The notes: a model not told the origin generated them from the letters alone. Positions 41,049-48,534 are shown, counted from the first letter of the stretch. The stretch is 64,000 bases of DNA from Bradyrhizobium sp. Tv2a-2 (GCF_000472425.1 NZ_AXAI01000009.1:186182-250181), one strand, 5' to 3'. Translations and numbers: made by a program.

Positions 41049-41540
41049 ATGCAGGTGCTGTATGGACGGCACCATGTCAGGGTATTCCGCTTTGGACTTC
41101 GGCTCGTCCGCGACGAACAGGTCGCCGAAGACCTCATCAGCGAGGTCTTCCTCGATGTCTGGCGTCAGGCCGGCAAACTCGAAGGCCGATCCACCTGGCT
41201 GTTGGCGATTACGCGTTTCAAGGCCCTCTCGGCGCTGCGGCGCCGGAAGGGCCTCGAGTTGGAAGACGAGGCTGCCCAGGCGATCGAGGATACCTCCGAC
41301 GATCCGGAAGTGGCGGCGACCAAGAAAGATACCAGTGCGGCGTTGCGTAAGTGTTTGGCCGGGCTTTCGCCGGAGCATCGGGAGATCGTCGATCTTGTCT
41401 ACTACCATGAGAAATCAGTGGAAGAAGTGGCCGAAATCGTCGGGATTCCGGAAAATACCGTGAAGACGCGTCTATTTTACGCGCGTAAGAAACTGGCCGA
41501 ACTGCTGAAGGCAGCCGGCGTTCAACGAGGCTGGCGATGA
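41049..41540 (+). CDS. ECF sigma factor, probably frameshifted near its N-terminus
   Basis: The visible 163-residue frame encodes most of an ECF sigma factor: region 2 (AEDLISEVFLDVWRQAGKLE, STWLLAITRFKALSALRRRK) and region 4 (LSPEHREIVDLVYYHEKSVE, GIPENTVKTRLFYARKKLAE). The N-terminal part of region 2 (SDEVPIARIALG) lies in another frame starting at TTG 40981. The two frames would join as ALG-DRLAMQVLY if one more G were present in the GGG at 41035-41037. The segment EGRSTWLL also lacks about three residues usual before STWL. Either damage could inactivate it. It is coupled to the anti-sigma gene (ATGATG overlap). Confidence 0.8.
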   Translation: MQVLYGRHHVRVFRFGLRLVRDEQVAEDLISEVFLDVWRQAGKLEGRSTWLLAITRFKALSALRRRKGLELEDEAAQAIEDTSDDPEVAATKKDTSAALRKCLAGLSPEHREIVDLVYYHEKSVEEVAEIVGIPENTVKTRLFYARKKLAELLKAAGVQRGWR

Positions 41541-42232
41541 TGGCGCTGAGCAAAAAGATGCTGGAACGCGACCCCAGTGACGTCGAGCTGTTGCTGCCAT
41601 GGCACGCTGCGGGCAGGCTGAACGCACGCGATGCGCGCCGGGTCGAGGAAGCGTTGGCCCGCGATCCCGCGGTCGCCCGGCAATATGCCGTGATCCGCGA
41701 GGAATATGCCGAGACCATCGCCTTGAACGAAAGCCTGGGGGCGCCGTCGGGGCGGGCGATGCAAACGCTTTTTGCGGCGATCGACGCCGAGCCCGAGCGC
41801 CGTCGGCCCGTGGCGGCGGGCCTGGCCGCGAGGATCTCCGGTTTTTTTTCTAATCTTTCGCCCCGCACGATTGCCTGGTCGGCGACGCTCGGGGCGATCT
41901 TGCTCCTCGCGCAGGCTGCCGTGATCGGCACTGTGCTGATGAACCAGCCCGGCAATTTCCGGACGGCCTCGCTCAGCATGAACGAGCCAGTGACCCGTGA
42001 TGTCAGCGGCGCCGCGCCGCCGCGCGCGCTGGTGCGTTTTGCGCAGGACGCCCGTGTCGCCGACATCACGGCGCTGCTCGACAAATATCAGGCCTCGATC
42101 ATCGGTACGACGCGAGGCGGGATGTTCCGCCTGCAATTCGGTGACCAGGCCATGAGCAAGCAGGACCTCACCAGCCTGATCAACAGGCTTTCGAGCGAGA
42201 AGATCGTCAATCTCGCCGTGCCCGCGTCGTAA
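41537..42232 (+). CDS. Anti-sigma factor-like membrane protein
   Basis: This 231-residue protein has a cytoplasmic anti-sigma-type N-terminus (ELLLPWHAAGRLNARDARRV; RDPAVARQYAVIREEYAETI) and one membrane helix near residues 112-132 (TIAWSATLGAILLLAQAAVI). A periplasmic C-terminal domain (LVRFAQDARVADITALLDKY, QASIIGTTRGGMFRLQFG) follows, resembling a small alpha/beta domain. It overlaps the sigma gene by 4 bases, the usual sigma/anti-sigma arrangement. Downstream lies a decayed subtilisin-like protease, so this was probably a three-gene stress module. The cognate sigma factor appears damaged. Confidence 0.8.
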   Translation: MMALSKKMLERDPSDVELLLPWHAAGRLNARDARRVEEALARDPAVARQYAVIREEYAETIALNESLGAPSGRAMQTLFAAIDAEPERRRPVAAGLAARISGFFSNLSPRTIAWSATLGAILLLAQAAVIGTVLMNQPGNFRTASLSMNEPVTRDVSGAAPPRALVRFAQDARVADITALLDKYQASIIGTTRGGMFRLQFGDQAMSKQDLTSLINRLSSEKIVNLAVPAS

Positions 42233-42239
42233 GGCGGGG

Positions 42240-42808
42240 CTGCAGCGCGCCAATTGCGAGGTCCAGATGCGTTGCGCGGCTGCCGGGCAAGTCGCCATCG
42301 GCGTGGCGGTACTCCGGCTCGGCAAAGCCAATGTCATTGCGGTCATTGCGGTCAGCGCAACCGACGAGCTGGATGAATTGTTCGCGGCATCGAATCGCGG
42401 CAGCTGTATCGCGCTTGCCGCGCCCGGCGTCGACATATCCTTCCTGCATTTGACGACAAATACCAGATGACATCGGGTACGGCGTTTTTGGCCGCCTATG
42501 TCAGAGGGCTTGCTGCGCTGGTCCTGTAACGCAATTCGTCCTTGAAGGCAGACGATGTGCGCACATTATTGACGAGCAGCGCACACGACCTTGGTTCACC
42601 AGGACGTGATGACGAGTTCGGTGTCGCTGAAGCGGATGCCTACGCGGCACTCAAGGCTGCAATCGGGGCAATGCCTGCGCCAGCAGCATCATCGGAACCG
42701 GGCAAGGCCAGCGAAAATGCGCCGGAACTGAAGGAAAACGCGCCAGTCGCGGCTGTCGCGACCGAAAAATCGGCGGCCACCGAAACCAGAGGCGCAGCCG
42801 AGCAATAG
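42240..42808 (+). pseudogene. Decayed subtilisin-like (S8) serine protease, C-terminal half
   Basis: Three frames carry consecutive pieces of an S8 protease: NVIAVIAVSATDELDELFAA then SNRGSCIALAAPGVDI (to about 42440); DDKYQMTSGTAFLAAYVRGL then AALVL (to about 42530, TAA); and DVRTLLTSSAHDLGSPGRDD then EFGVAEADAYAAL (from 42542). The second piece has GTA where active subtilases have GTS, so the catalytic Ser is Ala (codon 42482-42484). GTCATTGCG is tandemly duplicated at 42333-42350. The N-terminal half with the catalytic Asp and His is absent. It follows a sigma/anti-sigma pair, as intact homologues do in my recollection. Confidence 0.8.
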
Positions 42809-43226
42809 CTTTTGGCGCACAGAATCCTGTTTCCGAGAAGTTAAAAAAATCGGCCCCGCTTTTGAACGTGCCGCGATGATCAATCGACCAAATGGTGTGG
42901 GAGCGGGAAATCCCTCCCCGACAGTCATATCAGGCGCGAGCGCCCATCCACCCCAAGCGCCCATATGGCTTTGACCCGTCCGGTTGTCCCCCCGGACGGG
43001 TCTTCCATTTTGCGCGCTGTTTTGACGCACGGCTGCGGGTAGGACTGCGATGAGCGGGCCGGCTTGACGGGGGAAGGCAAAGAAACTCCGGCGAACGACG
43101 GCTTTCGGCGTGCCAGCGCATGCATGCGCTGGACAATAAAAATGTTTTCCACAAAATATTGCCGTCGCGTCCAGTTGATTCGCGTCGTTGCGTCTGCGTC
43201 CGGTACTCTCTTACGGGCTGGGATTC
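42809..43226. other. Intergenic region with terminator hairpin, possible small RNA
   Basis: No gene is supported. GACCCGTCCGG (42973-42983) and CCGGACGGGTC (42992-43002) form a strong 11-base stem followed by TTCCATTTT. Upstream GGGAGCGGGAAATCCCTCCCC (about 42898-42918) is another hairpin. The two hairpins, the second with a terminator, suggest a small RNA from roughly 42870 to 43010, but I can name no family. Confidence 0.35.
42973..43011 (+). terminator. Rho-independent terminator-like hairpin
   Basis: The stem GACCCGTCCGG/CCGGACGGGTC has a TTGTCCCC loop and a short T-rich tail. It lies 160 bases past the protease remnant and may end that decayed operon or a small RNA. Confidence 0.6.
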
Positions 43227-43673
43227 ATGACACAACTCCTGGATGTGGCTTTGCGCCGCGAACTTCTCGCGCGCTGGTGCGCGCTTGCCGAACAGCGCCT
43301 GCAGCATCTTACCGATCTGTTCGAAAGCGGGCGCTGGCGCCGCTATTACGGCGAACGGGCCTTTCTCGAAAATATCAAGGAAGCCAAGAAGGCGGTGGAG
43401 ACCTGGCGTGCGCTCTCGGGTTATCCGGTTGCACGAAGGGGCGATTCGCCCGGCGTGATGCCGAAGGAGCGTGCGCCCGAGGTGTTGTGGCGGCCGAGCG
43501 CTCCTGCGAGCGAAACCTGTTTTGCGGACGTTGAGGTCGCGGTGGAGGAGGCTCCATCTCGACTGGAGGTGGACCTTGTCGCGCTGGAGCAGGCCCTGAT
43601 CGCGCCGTCGCCGGTGGTGGACCTCGCCAGCATGGAGCAGCGCTACCCGCTGCTGCGCAACGCGCTGCTGTAG
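43227..43673 (+). CDS. TIGR03809-like protein
   Basis: This 148-residue soluble protein reads MTQLLDVALRRELLARWCAL, then RLQHLTDLFESGRWRRYYGE and LENIKEAKKAVETWRALSG. It resembles the uncharacterised TIGR03809 family, which occurs in Bradyrhizobium-type bacteria beside TIGR03808 proteins, as it does here (the next gene, convergent, 5 bases away). The C-terminal 70 residues are low complexity with a final VDLASMEQRYPLLRNALL. GGGCTGGG precedes the ATG at 43227. Function unknown; a link to the exported beta-helix neighbour is suggested only by conserved adjacency. Confidence 0.8.
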   Translation: MTQLLDVALRRELLARWCALAEQRLQHLTDLFESGRWRRYYGERAFLENIKEAKKAVETWRALSGYPVARRGDSPGVMPKERAPEVLWRPSAPASETCFADVEVAVEEAPSRLEVDLVALEQALIAPSPVVDLASMEQRYPLLRNALL

Positions 43674-43678
43674 ACGGC

Positions 43679-45034
43679 CTAACGCCGCACCGCGTTGCTG
43701 CCGACCATGACCTGGGCGTAGTGCTGCGCGCCGTCGGCTGTGAGATCGGCCGTCACTACATGGGCGTGATCGAGCCCGACCACCGCCCCGCGTGGCGTCT
43801 CCGCGATCATGTTGTTGTTGACCAGCGCGGCGCCGGCACCTGCCGCGACCGATACCCCGATGCCGGCAAAAGCGTTGCGGATGACATTTCCCGTGATGCT
43901 CACGTCGCGCAGATATTTGCCCCAGCCGGCGACGATACCGAAAGCAGGGGCGTTCTCGATCACATTGCCCGTCACGCTTGCGTCGGCTTCGACATAGATG
44001 CCGATGCCGCCGTCGTCGTCGGGCGCGGTGCCTGCGGGGCGCTTGGGCAACAGGTTGCGAATGATGTTGCCTTGAACAACCGCGATGCGGCCGCCTTCGT
44101 TGAAATTGCAGACGGAGACGCCGAGCGCTGCGCCATCAACGGTGTTGTTGGCGATCACCGCGCCCTCGAACGCAAATTCCGCGTAGAGCGCCACCTCGCG
44201 GACCTCGCTGACGCTGTTGCCTGTGATCTGGATATTGGAAGCGGAATTGCCGCGCACCGCGGAATAGTCGCAATTCCTGATGCGATTGCCGCGCACGATG
44301 ACATTGCTGGCGCGGAAGGCGTTGATGGCGTTGCCATACTGGCCGCTTCCACCGGGGCCGGCCTTGATGTTCTCGATGCGGTTATCGGCGACCAGCGTGC
44401 CGTCGTCGCCGATCGCCGTGCGCAGGATCTCGATGCCGTTGTCGCTGGTTCCGATGATGGTGTTGCGCGAGACGATGAGGCCAAGCGCGTCGAAGGAGAC
44501 GAGCGCGGTCGCAGCGATTCCGGAGAAGATGTTGCCGCTGATGTCGCCTGCGACCTGCTCGATCCAGATGCCGTTGCCGCCGCTGTTTGTGATCTCGCAG
44601 TCGGTGATCTCAACCGCGCGCCCGCCCAGCAGATGGATCAGACCGCGCCGCGGCGGCAGTGGAATGCTGCCGCCATCGAGCGTGAGGCCGGACAGGGTGA
44701 TGTGCCCGCAGCCTTCGCCCAGCAGCAGCGACGGCCCGCCGGTATAGACAAGTTTTGTCGCGCCGCGCACGCCGATCAGTTGCGTGCCGTTCTGCAGGCT
44801 TAACGGGCCGGTGCGATAGATACCCGGCGGCAGCACCAGCGGCACCTGCGCGCGCGCCGCCTCGTCGATTGCCCGCTGCAGGCTTTTGGTCTGGTCGTCG
44901 GCACTCCCTGGCCGCACGCCATATTGCGTGATGTCGCGCCCGAGCGATGCGGCAAGGGCGTCGCGGGGCATAGCAAGCGCGCCGGCCGCGCCGGCAACGG
45001 AAGCGCCCAACAGATGGCGGCGATTGAGGTCCAT
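43679..45034 (-). CDS. TIGR03808-like Tat-exported parallel beta-helix protein
   Basis: This 451-residue protein has a Tat signal (DLNRRHLLGASVAGAAGALA) and a right-handed beta-helix body. It has repeated turns such as GGNGIWIEQVAGDISGN, ASNVIVRGNRIRNCDYSAVR, NIQITGNSVSEVREVALYAE and DVSITGNVIRNAFAGIGVSV. The entry segment ITQYGVRPGSADDQTKSLQR is typical of pectin-lyase-like proteins. TIGR03808 describes Tat-exported beta-helix proteins of this size and neighbourhood. Several Asn/Asp-rich turns could form a carbohydrate-binding groove, but no catalytic set was recognised. The start at 45034 keeps the Tat motif near the N-terminus. Confidence 0.85.
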   Translation of the reverse strand: MDLNRRHLLGASVAGAAGALAMPRDALAASLGRDITQYGVRPGSADDQTKSLQRAIDEAARAQVPLVLPPGIYRTGPLSLQNGTQLIGVRGATKLVYTGGPSLLLGEGCGHITLSGLTLDGGSIPLPPRRGLIHLLGGRAVEITDCEITNSGGNGIWIEQVAGDISGNIFSGIAATALVSFDALGLIVSRNTIIGTSDNGIEILRTAIGDDGTLVADNRIENIKAGPGGSGQYGNAINAFRASNVIVRGNRIRNCDYSAVRGNSASNIQITGNSVSEVREVALYAEFAFEGAVIANNTVDGAALGVSVCNFNEGGRIAVVQGNIIRNLLPKRPAGTAPDDDGGIGIYVEADASVTGNVIENAPAFGIVAGWGKYLRDVSITGNVIRNAFAGIGVSVAAGAGAALVNNNMIAETPRGAVVGLDHAHVVTADLTADGAQHYAQVMVGSNAVRR

Positions 45035-45555
45035 GGCCCGCATCCCTGGCGACGGCACGTCTTGGGGTGATTACTCCAGAAATACAGTGCCGCGCGGCGT
45101 TAGCGGTGGCAGGGAAGGGGATTGTTGGCGGTAGGGTTAAATCTTTGCTTTTTCAGCACTCTCTCATGCCGTCTCACGGCTTGCCCACGTCAAACCCGCG
45201 ATGCGCCGGGAGCAGGCTTGGCCCGCTAGGCCACCACCCGGTCACCGGGCGAGCCCGTGCGTCCGAATTCCGTTCCGAGCGAGAAGGTGGCGAAATTCTC
45301 TACGTGCGAGGGACGGCTTGCGATGGCCCTCCTGCCGAACGGCAATGACCTCAGGGCGCGAACATACTGAAGGCCAACGCCCCCACAAGTCCAACACACC
45401 ACGTCATCAAGATAAGGAACAGAATATCGAGCCGGGCCATTTTACGAACCCGTAAGCTAATATTTCGATTGGTCTAACTTTTCTCTCCTACCGCAGGACA
45501 TGCGAAGGGCTTCAGATAAAAAGGCCGCTCGTGAAAGCGGCCACCGGGCTAAAAA
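45035..45555. other. Gene-free stretch
   Basis: Between the beta-helix gene and the next supported features I see no coding region with convincing composition. Its only notable element is the minus-strand hairpin with T-run at 45517-45542. Confidence 0.4.
45517..45542 (-). terminator. Rho-independent terminator-like hairpin (minus strand)
   Basis: On the minus strand GGCCGCT-TTCACG-AGCGGCC is followed by TTTTTA, an intrinsic terminator for leftward transcription. It lies just past the minus-strand ORF at 45556-45687, whose transcript it could end. Confidence 0.6.
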
Positions 45556-45687
45556 TCAATTCGTACTGAAACGTTCCCAGCTCCCCGGTTGGTAGAGACG
45601 ATATCGCGTTTCGTGGCTCCGGCGTCTAACTTTGATTAGAAGGTCAACTACCCATTCAGTGGTACTCCACTGGCATATCCCAATCAC
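45556..45687 (-). CDS. Candidate small protein or remnant, 43 residues
   Basis: A GTG-initiated frame with GGGG upstream encodes VIGICQWSTTEWVVDLLIKV followed by RRRSHETRYRLYQPGSWERF, then STN and TGA. Its composition is protein-like and lies just before a leftward terminator. I do not know the family. It may be an intact small protein or the tail of a longer decayed gene, since upstream codons hold a stop close by. Confidence 0.35.
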   Translation of the reverse strand: MIGICQWSTTEWVVDLLIKVRRRSHETRYRLYQPGSWERFSTN

Positions 45688-45777
45688 TCGCCGAACCCCG
45701 TGGCGGCTAATCCGCTACGTTGCATTCGGAACGAATGCAGTCGTATGCATAAGGAGGGTCGTGAGGGGACAAACGCA

Positions 45778-45951
45778 ATGGAGCTTTTTAGGGCTCAGAA
45801 GATCGCTGAGGGGCCGAGCGCCTCAAAGCGGCGCTGCCGCTTCTGCGGTGAGATGCAAGAAGTCATGCAAGTGGTTGTCGATGCAGACACCGGGCACAGT
45901 GTCCAAATGTTCGAGTGCAAAGGCTGCGGAGAGCGAAGCTGGGACGACTAG
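45778..45951 (+). CDS. Small zinc-ribbon protein
   Basis: This 57-residue protein has two Cys-x2-Cys pairs, RRCRFCGEMQEVM and FECKGCGERSWDD, forming a classic zinc ribbon. Such small proteins often bind nucleic acid or accompany stress regulators, but none of that is visible here. GAGGGG lies 9 bases ahead of the ATG at 45778. An earlier in-frame ATG (45745) is possible but would place AAGGAGG inside the gene. It stands alone in a gene-poor stretch. Confidence 0.7.
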   Translation: MELFRAQKIAEGPSASKRRCRFCGEMQEVMQVVVDADTGHSVQMFECKGCGERSWDD

Positions 45952-46542
45952 GCCGCCTCACGGTCGCGGCAGGGTCCAAGTTAGAATTTCCCTGAACCTT
46001 TAACATCACTCCGGGTTAATCGCGCGGAGCAGGTTGCATGGAGGGAGCCCGTGATGAAGTGCTTCGCGGCTCGGCGCGATCCGACTTGATCTGCTGGAGC
46101 GCGAACGAGTCTACCGGATACTTCGCGTGAGGATGGAATGCGAAGAGACGTTGCTGTTGAACGTCCTCGGAGGAGCAGGCTTCTCAAATTGGTGATGAGT
46201 GAAAGTATCCTTTTGAACTGACCGCCCACACTGTTGGGCGTACGCGAGATCGCATCCGGCTCGAAAGCTGGATCACCTCCAAGAAGGGAAGACGACCCCG
46301 GTATCGCCCCACCGGGGTCGTTCCTTTTCGGGCGCGTCGCCAGAACCGTTTAAGGGGACCACGCCGGAAGGCTCAGACCCGCCGCTGCTGAGGTCCACTT
46401 CGCGCTAAAGTAAAGGCCCGCGCGACGCCGAGGAGGGCCGCCGTACCCCGAAATTGCCGCCCATTGCTTCCCTGCATAGGTGCTAGACCAGATAGGGGTT
46501 GCTCTGGGAACGGGCCTGTGCAAATCCCGAAAAAGAGAATTG
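45952..46542. other. Intergenic region with candidate structured RNA
   Basis: No sizeable ORF is supported. A 12-codon frame at 46054-46089 (MKCFAARRDPT) follows GGAGGGAGCCC. A second GGAGGAG lies at 46169, and GCTGGATCACCTCC (46267-46280) equals the 3' end of bacterial 16S rRNA, including the anti-Shine-Dalgarno bases. The terminator at 46292 follows. This could be a leader or regulatory RNA in which CCTCC masks a GGAGG. The 5' end is not visible. Confidence 0.35.
46292..46328 (+). terminator. Rho-independent terminator
   Basis: ACGACCCCGGT and ACCGGGGTCGT form a perfect 11-base stem around an 8-base ATCGCCCC loop. TCCTTTTC follows. It ends whatever is transcribed from the 45.95-46.29 kb region. 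Confidence 0.8.
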
Positions 46543-46584
46543 AATTAAATCCGTTCGTTAACCAATTAAATCCGTTCGTTAACC
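46543..46584. repeat. Perfect 21-bp tandem repeat, two copies
   Basis: AATTAAATCCGTTCGTTAACC-like units of 21 bases lie head to tail at 46543-46563 and 46564-46584. They end 12 bases before the start of the small exported protein gene, in its expected leader. They are AT-rich against the surrounding DNA and may duplicate a promoter or operator element. Confidence 0.9.
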
Positions 46585-46596
46585 AAGGGAGTTGCA

Positions 46597-46869
46597 ATGA
46601 GACGGGGACTTCTCATTCTGACAGTCTTGTTCGGTTTTTCATCAGGCGCTTGTGCGGGGGAGCGGCCGGGCTTGCTGCGCTCGGTCTCCTGCTCTGTCGT
46701 CCGGTATTATGTGACGAAATATAGCGAGGCAGCGGCCGAAGCGTGGGCGAGAAGCAAGGGCGCCACCGAGGCCGAGATTGACGCAGCAAAGCGTTGCTTG
46801 ACCACCGAAACGACGCGAACCGCTAAGGCTCAGACCAGGCCTCTAGCGCTCGGATCGTATGGCTGGTGA
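46597..46869 (+). CDS. Small exported hypothetical protein
   Basis: This 90-residue protein has a signal peptide (RRGLLILTVLFGFSSGACAG). A compact region with two cysteines and conserved-looking aromatic residues follows (LRSVSCSVVRYYVTKYSEAA then KGATEAEIDAAKRCL), and then a short variable tail. I recall close relatives in other Bradyrhizobium genomes but no function. AAGGGAG lies at a good distance before the ATG at 46597. The 21-bp tandem repeat sits immediately upstream. The two cysteines may form a disulfide after export. Confidence 0.75.
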   Translation: MRRGLLILTVLFGFSSGACAGERPGLLRSVSCSVVRYYVTKYSEAAAEAWARSKGATEAEIDAAKRCLTTETTRTAKAQTRPLALGSYGW

Positions 46870-47029
46870 CCCCTCAAAGACACCGTCATATTTTGGTTCA
46901 CAGATTTCTTAAACGCCGAAACGCGGTGTGTAACCGCGCCTGCCGCGCTGACACCTGTTCGTCTTTCAAAGCGGCTCCATCCTTGATCGCGTCGAGCGAT
47001 CCGTTTCTCCAACAGCACGAAGGATTATA

Positions 47030-47428
47030 GTGTTGCGTAAAATCGTAGCTGCAATTGCTTTGCTTTGCCTCGCCGCATCGAGCGCAGAAGCCAGAACTCG
47101 CAATCATCATGACTATCGGCACTATGCGCACAGGAACTCACATGCCGGGCGGCCCTCTGCGTGGTGCGGATGGTACATGCGCACTCAGGTTGGTGGCGAT
47201 CCCGGTCCAGAGTACAACCTCGCCAAAGCTTGGACTCACTATGGCGTAAGTGCGGGTGGTCCGTCAGTCGGGGCTATCGTCGTCTGGCGTCACCACGTCG
47301 GCAAGATTGTAGGCCAGCAGAACGGCCAATGGATCGTGCAAAGCGGTAACGATGGCCACGCTGTGAGGACACGTCCGCGATCCTTGGCGGGTGCGATTGC
47401 CTTCAGGCGAGCTTACGCCTCGATGTAG
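47030..47428 (+). CDS. Exported CHAP/NlpC-like Cys-His protein
   Basis: This 132-residue protein has a signal peptide (LRKIVAAIALLCLAASSAEA), a His-rich linker and a small domain. The domain carries a Cys in GRPSAWCGWYMRTQVGG and a His in VWRHHVGKIVG, then GQWIVQSGNDGHAVRTRPRS. The order Cys, then His, then a polar residue resembles cysteine peptidases of the CHAP/NlpC type that act on cell wall peptides, though it is shorter than most. The GTG start at 47030 is preceded by GAAGGA. The enzyme activity is inferred only. Confidence 0.7.
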   Translation: MLRKIVAAIALLCLAASSAEARTRNHHDYRHYAHRNSHAGRPSAWCGWYMRTQVGGDPGPEYNLAKAWTHYGVSAGGPSVGAIVVWRHHVGKIVGQQNGQWIVQSGNDGHAVRTRPRSLAGAIAFRRAYASM

Positions 47429-47516
47429 GCGGGTATGAACGAATAGAGCGAGGCCCGGCGTGACTAAATCGCGATGAGATTTGGTTGAATCGTCATCGCG
47501 CTTTAGGTCTTTGATT

Positions 47517-47564
47517 GAGCATGATCTTTTCGGAGAACCGCTACACACTTCTCCGGATCATGCT
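47517..47564. repeat. Dispersed palindromic repeat, copy 2
   Basis: This copy begins GAGCATGATCTTTTCGGAGA and ends TCTCCGGATCATGCTT, the same design as 1985-2033 with loop changes. It follows the CHAP-like gene. Confidence 0.8.
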
Positions 47565-47795
47565 TAGGAGACCGGCCTCGGAGCGACGCCGGCTGACGAC
47601 CGTAGGTTCAGATCGGAACCAAGGTCGGCGCCTTCGCCCCAGCGGTCTCTCGGCAGGCCTATAACCAATGGGATATTCCGATTTTAAGAAGGAGTCCTGC
47701 ACTGGGCGCAGGTCGCCAAAGGCGAATTCGGCGTAAGCTAATATCGGTTATCTCGAATACGCCGCTTCCAAATTGTCTGAGTTGGGAGGCCTGTC

Positions 47796-47960
47796 ATGTT
47801 CCGAGACCCATCTACCCGCGAAGGTGTACTATACGGGACGCTGCTCGCTTTCGGACTATCGCTCATTGGCCTTGGAGTTCACAGCCTACTCCGCTCGCCC
47901 GACGAGATCGCGAAGGTCACTGGCTTGGTTTCAGTCAGTCAGGCATCGTCTAATCCCTGA
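47796..47960 (+). CDS. Small single-pass membrane protein, 54 residues
   Basis: The frame starts MFRDPSTREGVLYGTLLAFG and continues LSLIGLGVHSLLRSPDEIAK, with one membrane helix near residues 11-31, and ends QASSNP. TGGGAGG lies 7 bases ahead of the ATG, a strong ribosome site that makes a real gene likely. I do not recognise a family. It sits between a palindromic repeat and a gene-free stretch. Confidence 0.55.
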   Translation: MFRDPSTREGVLYGTLLAFGLSLIGLGVHSLLRSPDEIAKVTGLVSVSQASSNP

Positions 47961-48342
47961 TCTATCGTCTGATCAACCGTGCGCCCGGCGTCCGGGCTCG
48001 ACGGCTTGGGATTTCACGGGGCGCGGCTTGTTAAGGTATCGAAACGCTCCGGGGCCGCCGCCGAGTTGACGCCAGTTCGACCGTGCAACCGAAGCGCGCC
48101 AACGAACTTTGCAAAATGTTGTCCCCAGTGTCGCCCCGGCAGATTTTTCGTACGTCGAACGTTCTCGAAAATCTCGGACAAGTTTTTGATTTGACTCAGC
48201 AAAGTGATAGTGCGCTGAGGCGAGGGGTAGTTCGAAATCTTTACCTCCGGCAGTCGCGTTGAAAAGTGGTACCCTGCGTGCCATCGCATGATGATGAGCG
48301 CATGATCGTGATGCGAGCGCGAGCGCAGCGGAGGTGGTGAAC
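47961..48342. other. Gene-free stretch
   Basis: Minus-strand frames are open here for over 90 codons, but their composition (basic and low-complexity) does not look like conserved protein. I assign nothing. Confidence 0.35.
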
Positions 48343-48519
48343 ATGAACGGAAATCGTTACTACGGTGTCAGAGTTGAAGGCGCGAAATACGGTGTGAGCT
48401 TTGGTACGGCCCTCGCGATCGCGATATCCTATACCGCCAATCACTCGATACTTTGGGCAATCGTTCACGGCATTTTGGGCTGGCTCTACGTGATTTACTA
48501 CGCCCTGTTTCGGTCGTAG
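48343..48519 (+). CDS. Small membrane protein, 58 residues
   Basis: The frame reads MNGNRYYGVRVEGAKYGVSF, then GTALAIAISYTANHSILWAI and VHGILGWLYVIYYALFRS, two closely spaced hydrophobic segments with a short basic end. GGAGG lies 8 bases before the ATG at 48343; a GTG nine bases upstream is less likely. I recall similar small proteins in other bacteria and phages but no function. It is convergent with the pyroglutamyl peptidase gene. Confidence 0.65.
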   Translation: MNGNRYYGVRVEGAKYGVSFGTALAIAISYTANHSILWAIVHGILGWLYVIYYALFRS

Positions 48520-48534
48520 CAATTGCTCAACCCT

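Noticed and set aside
46267..46280. Partial 16S rRNA gene
   Set aside because: Only 14 bases match the 16S 3' end; the upstream bases do not continue helix 45 sequence, so it is not an rRNA fragment.
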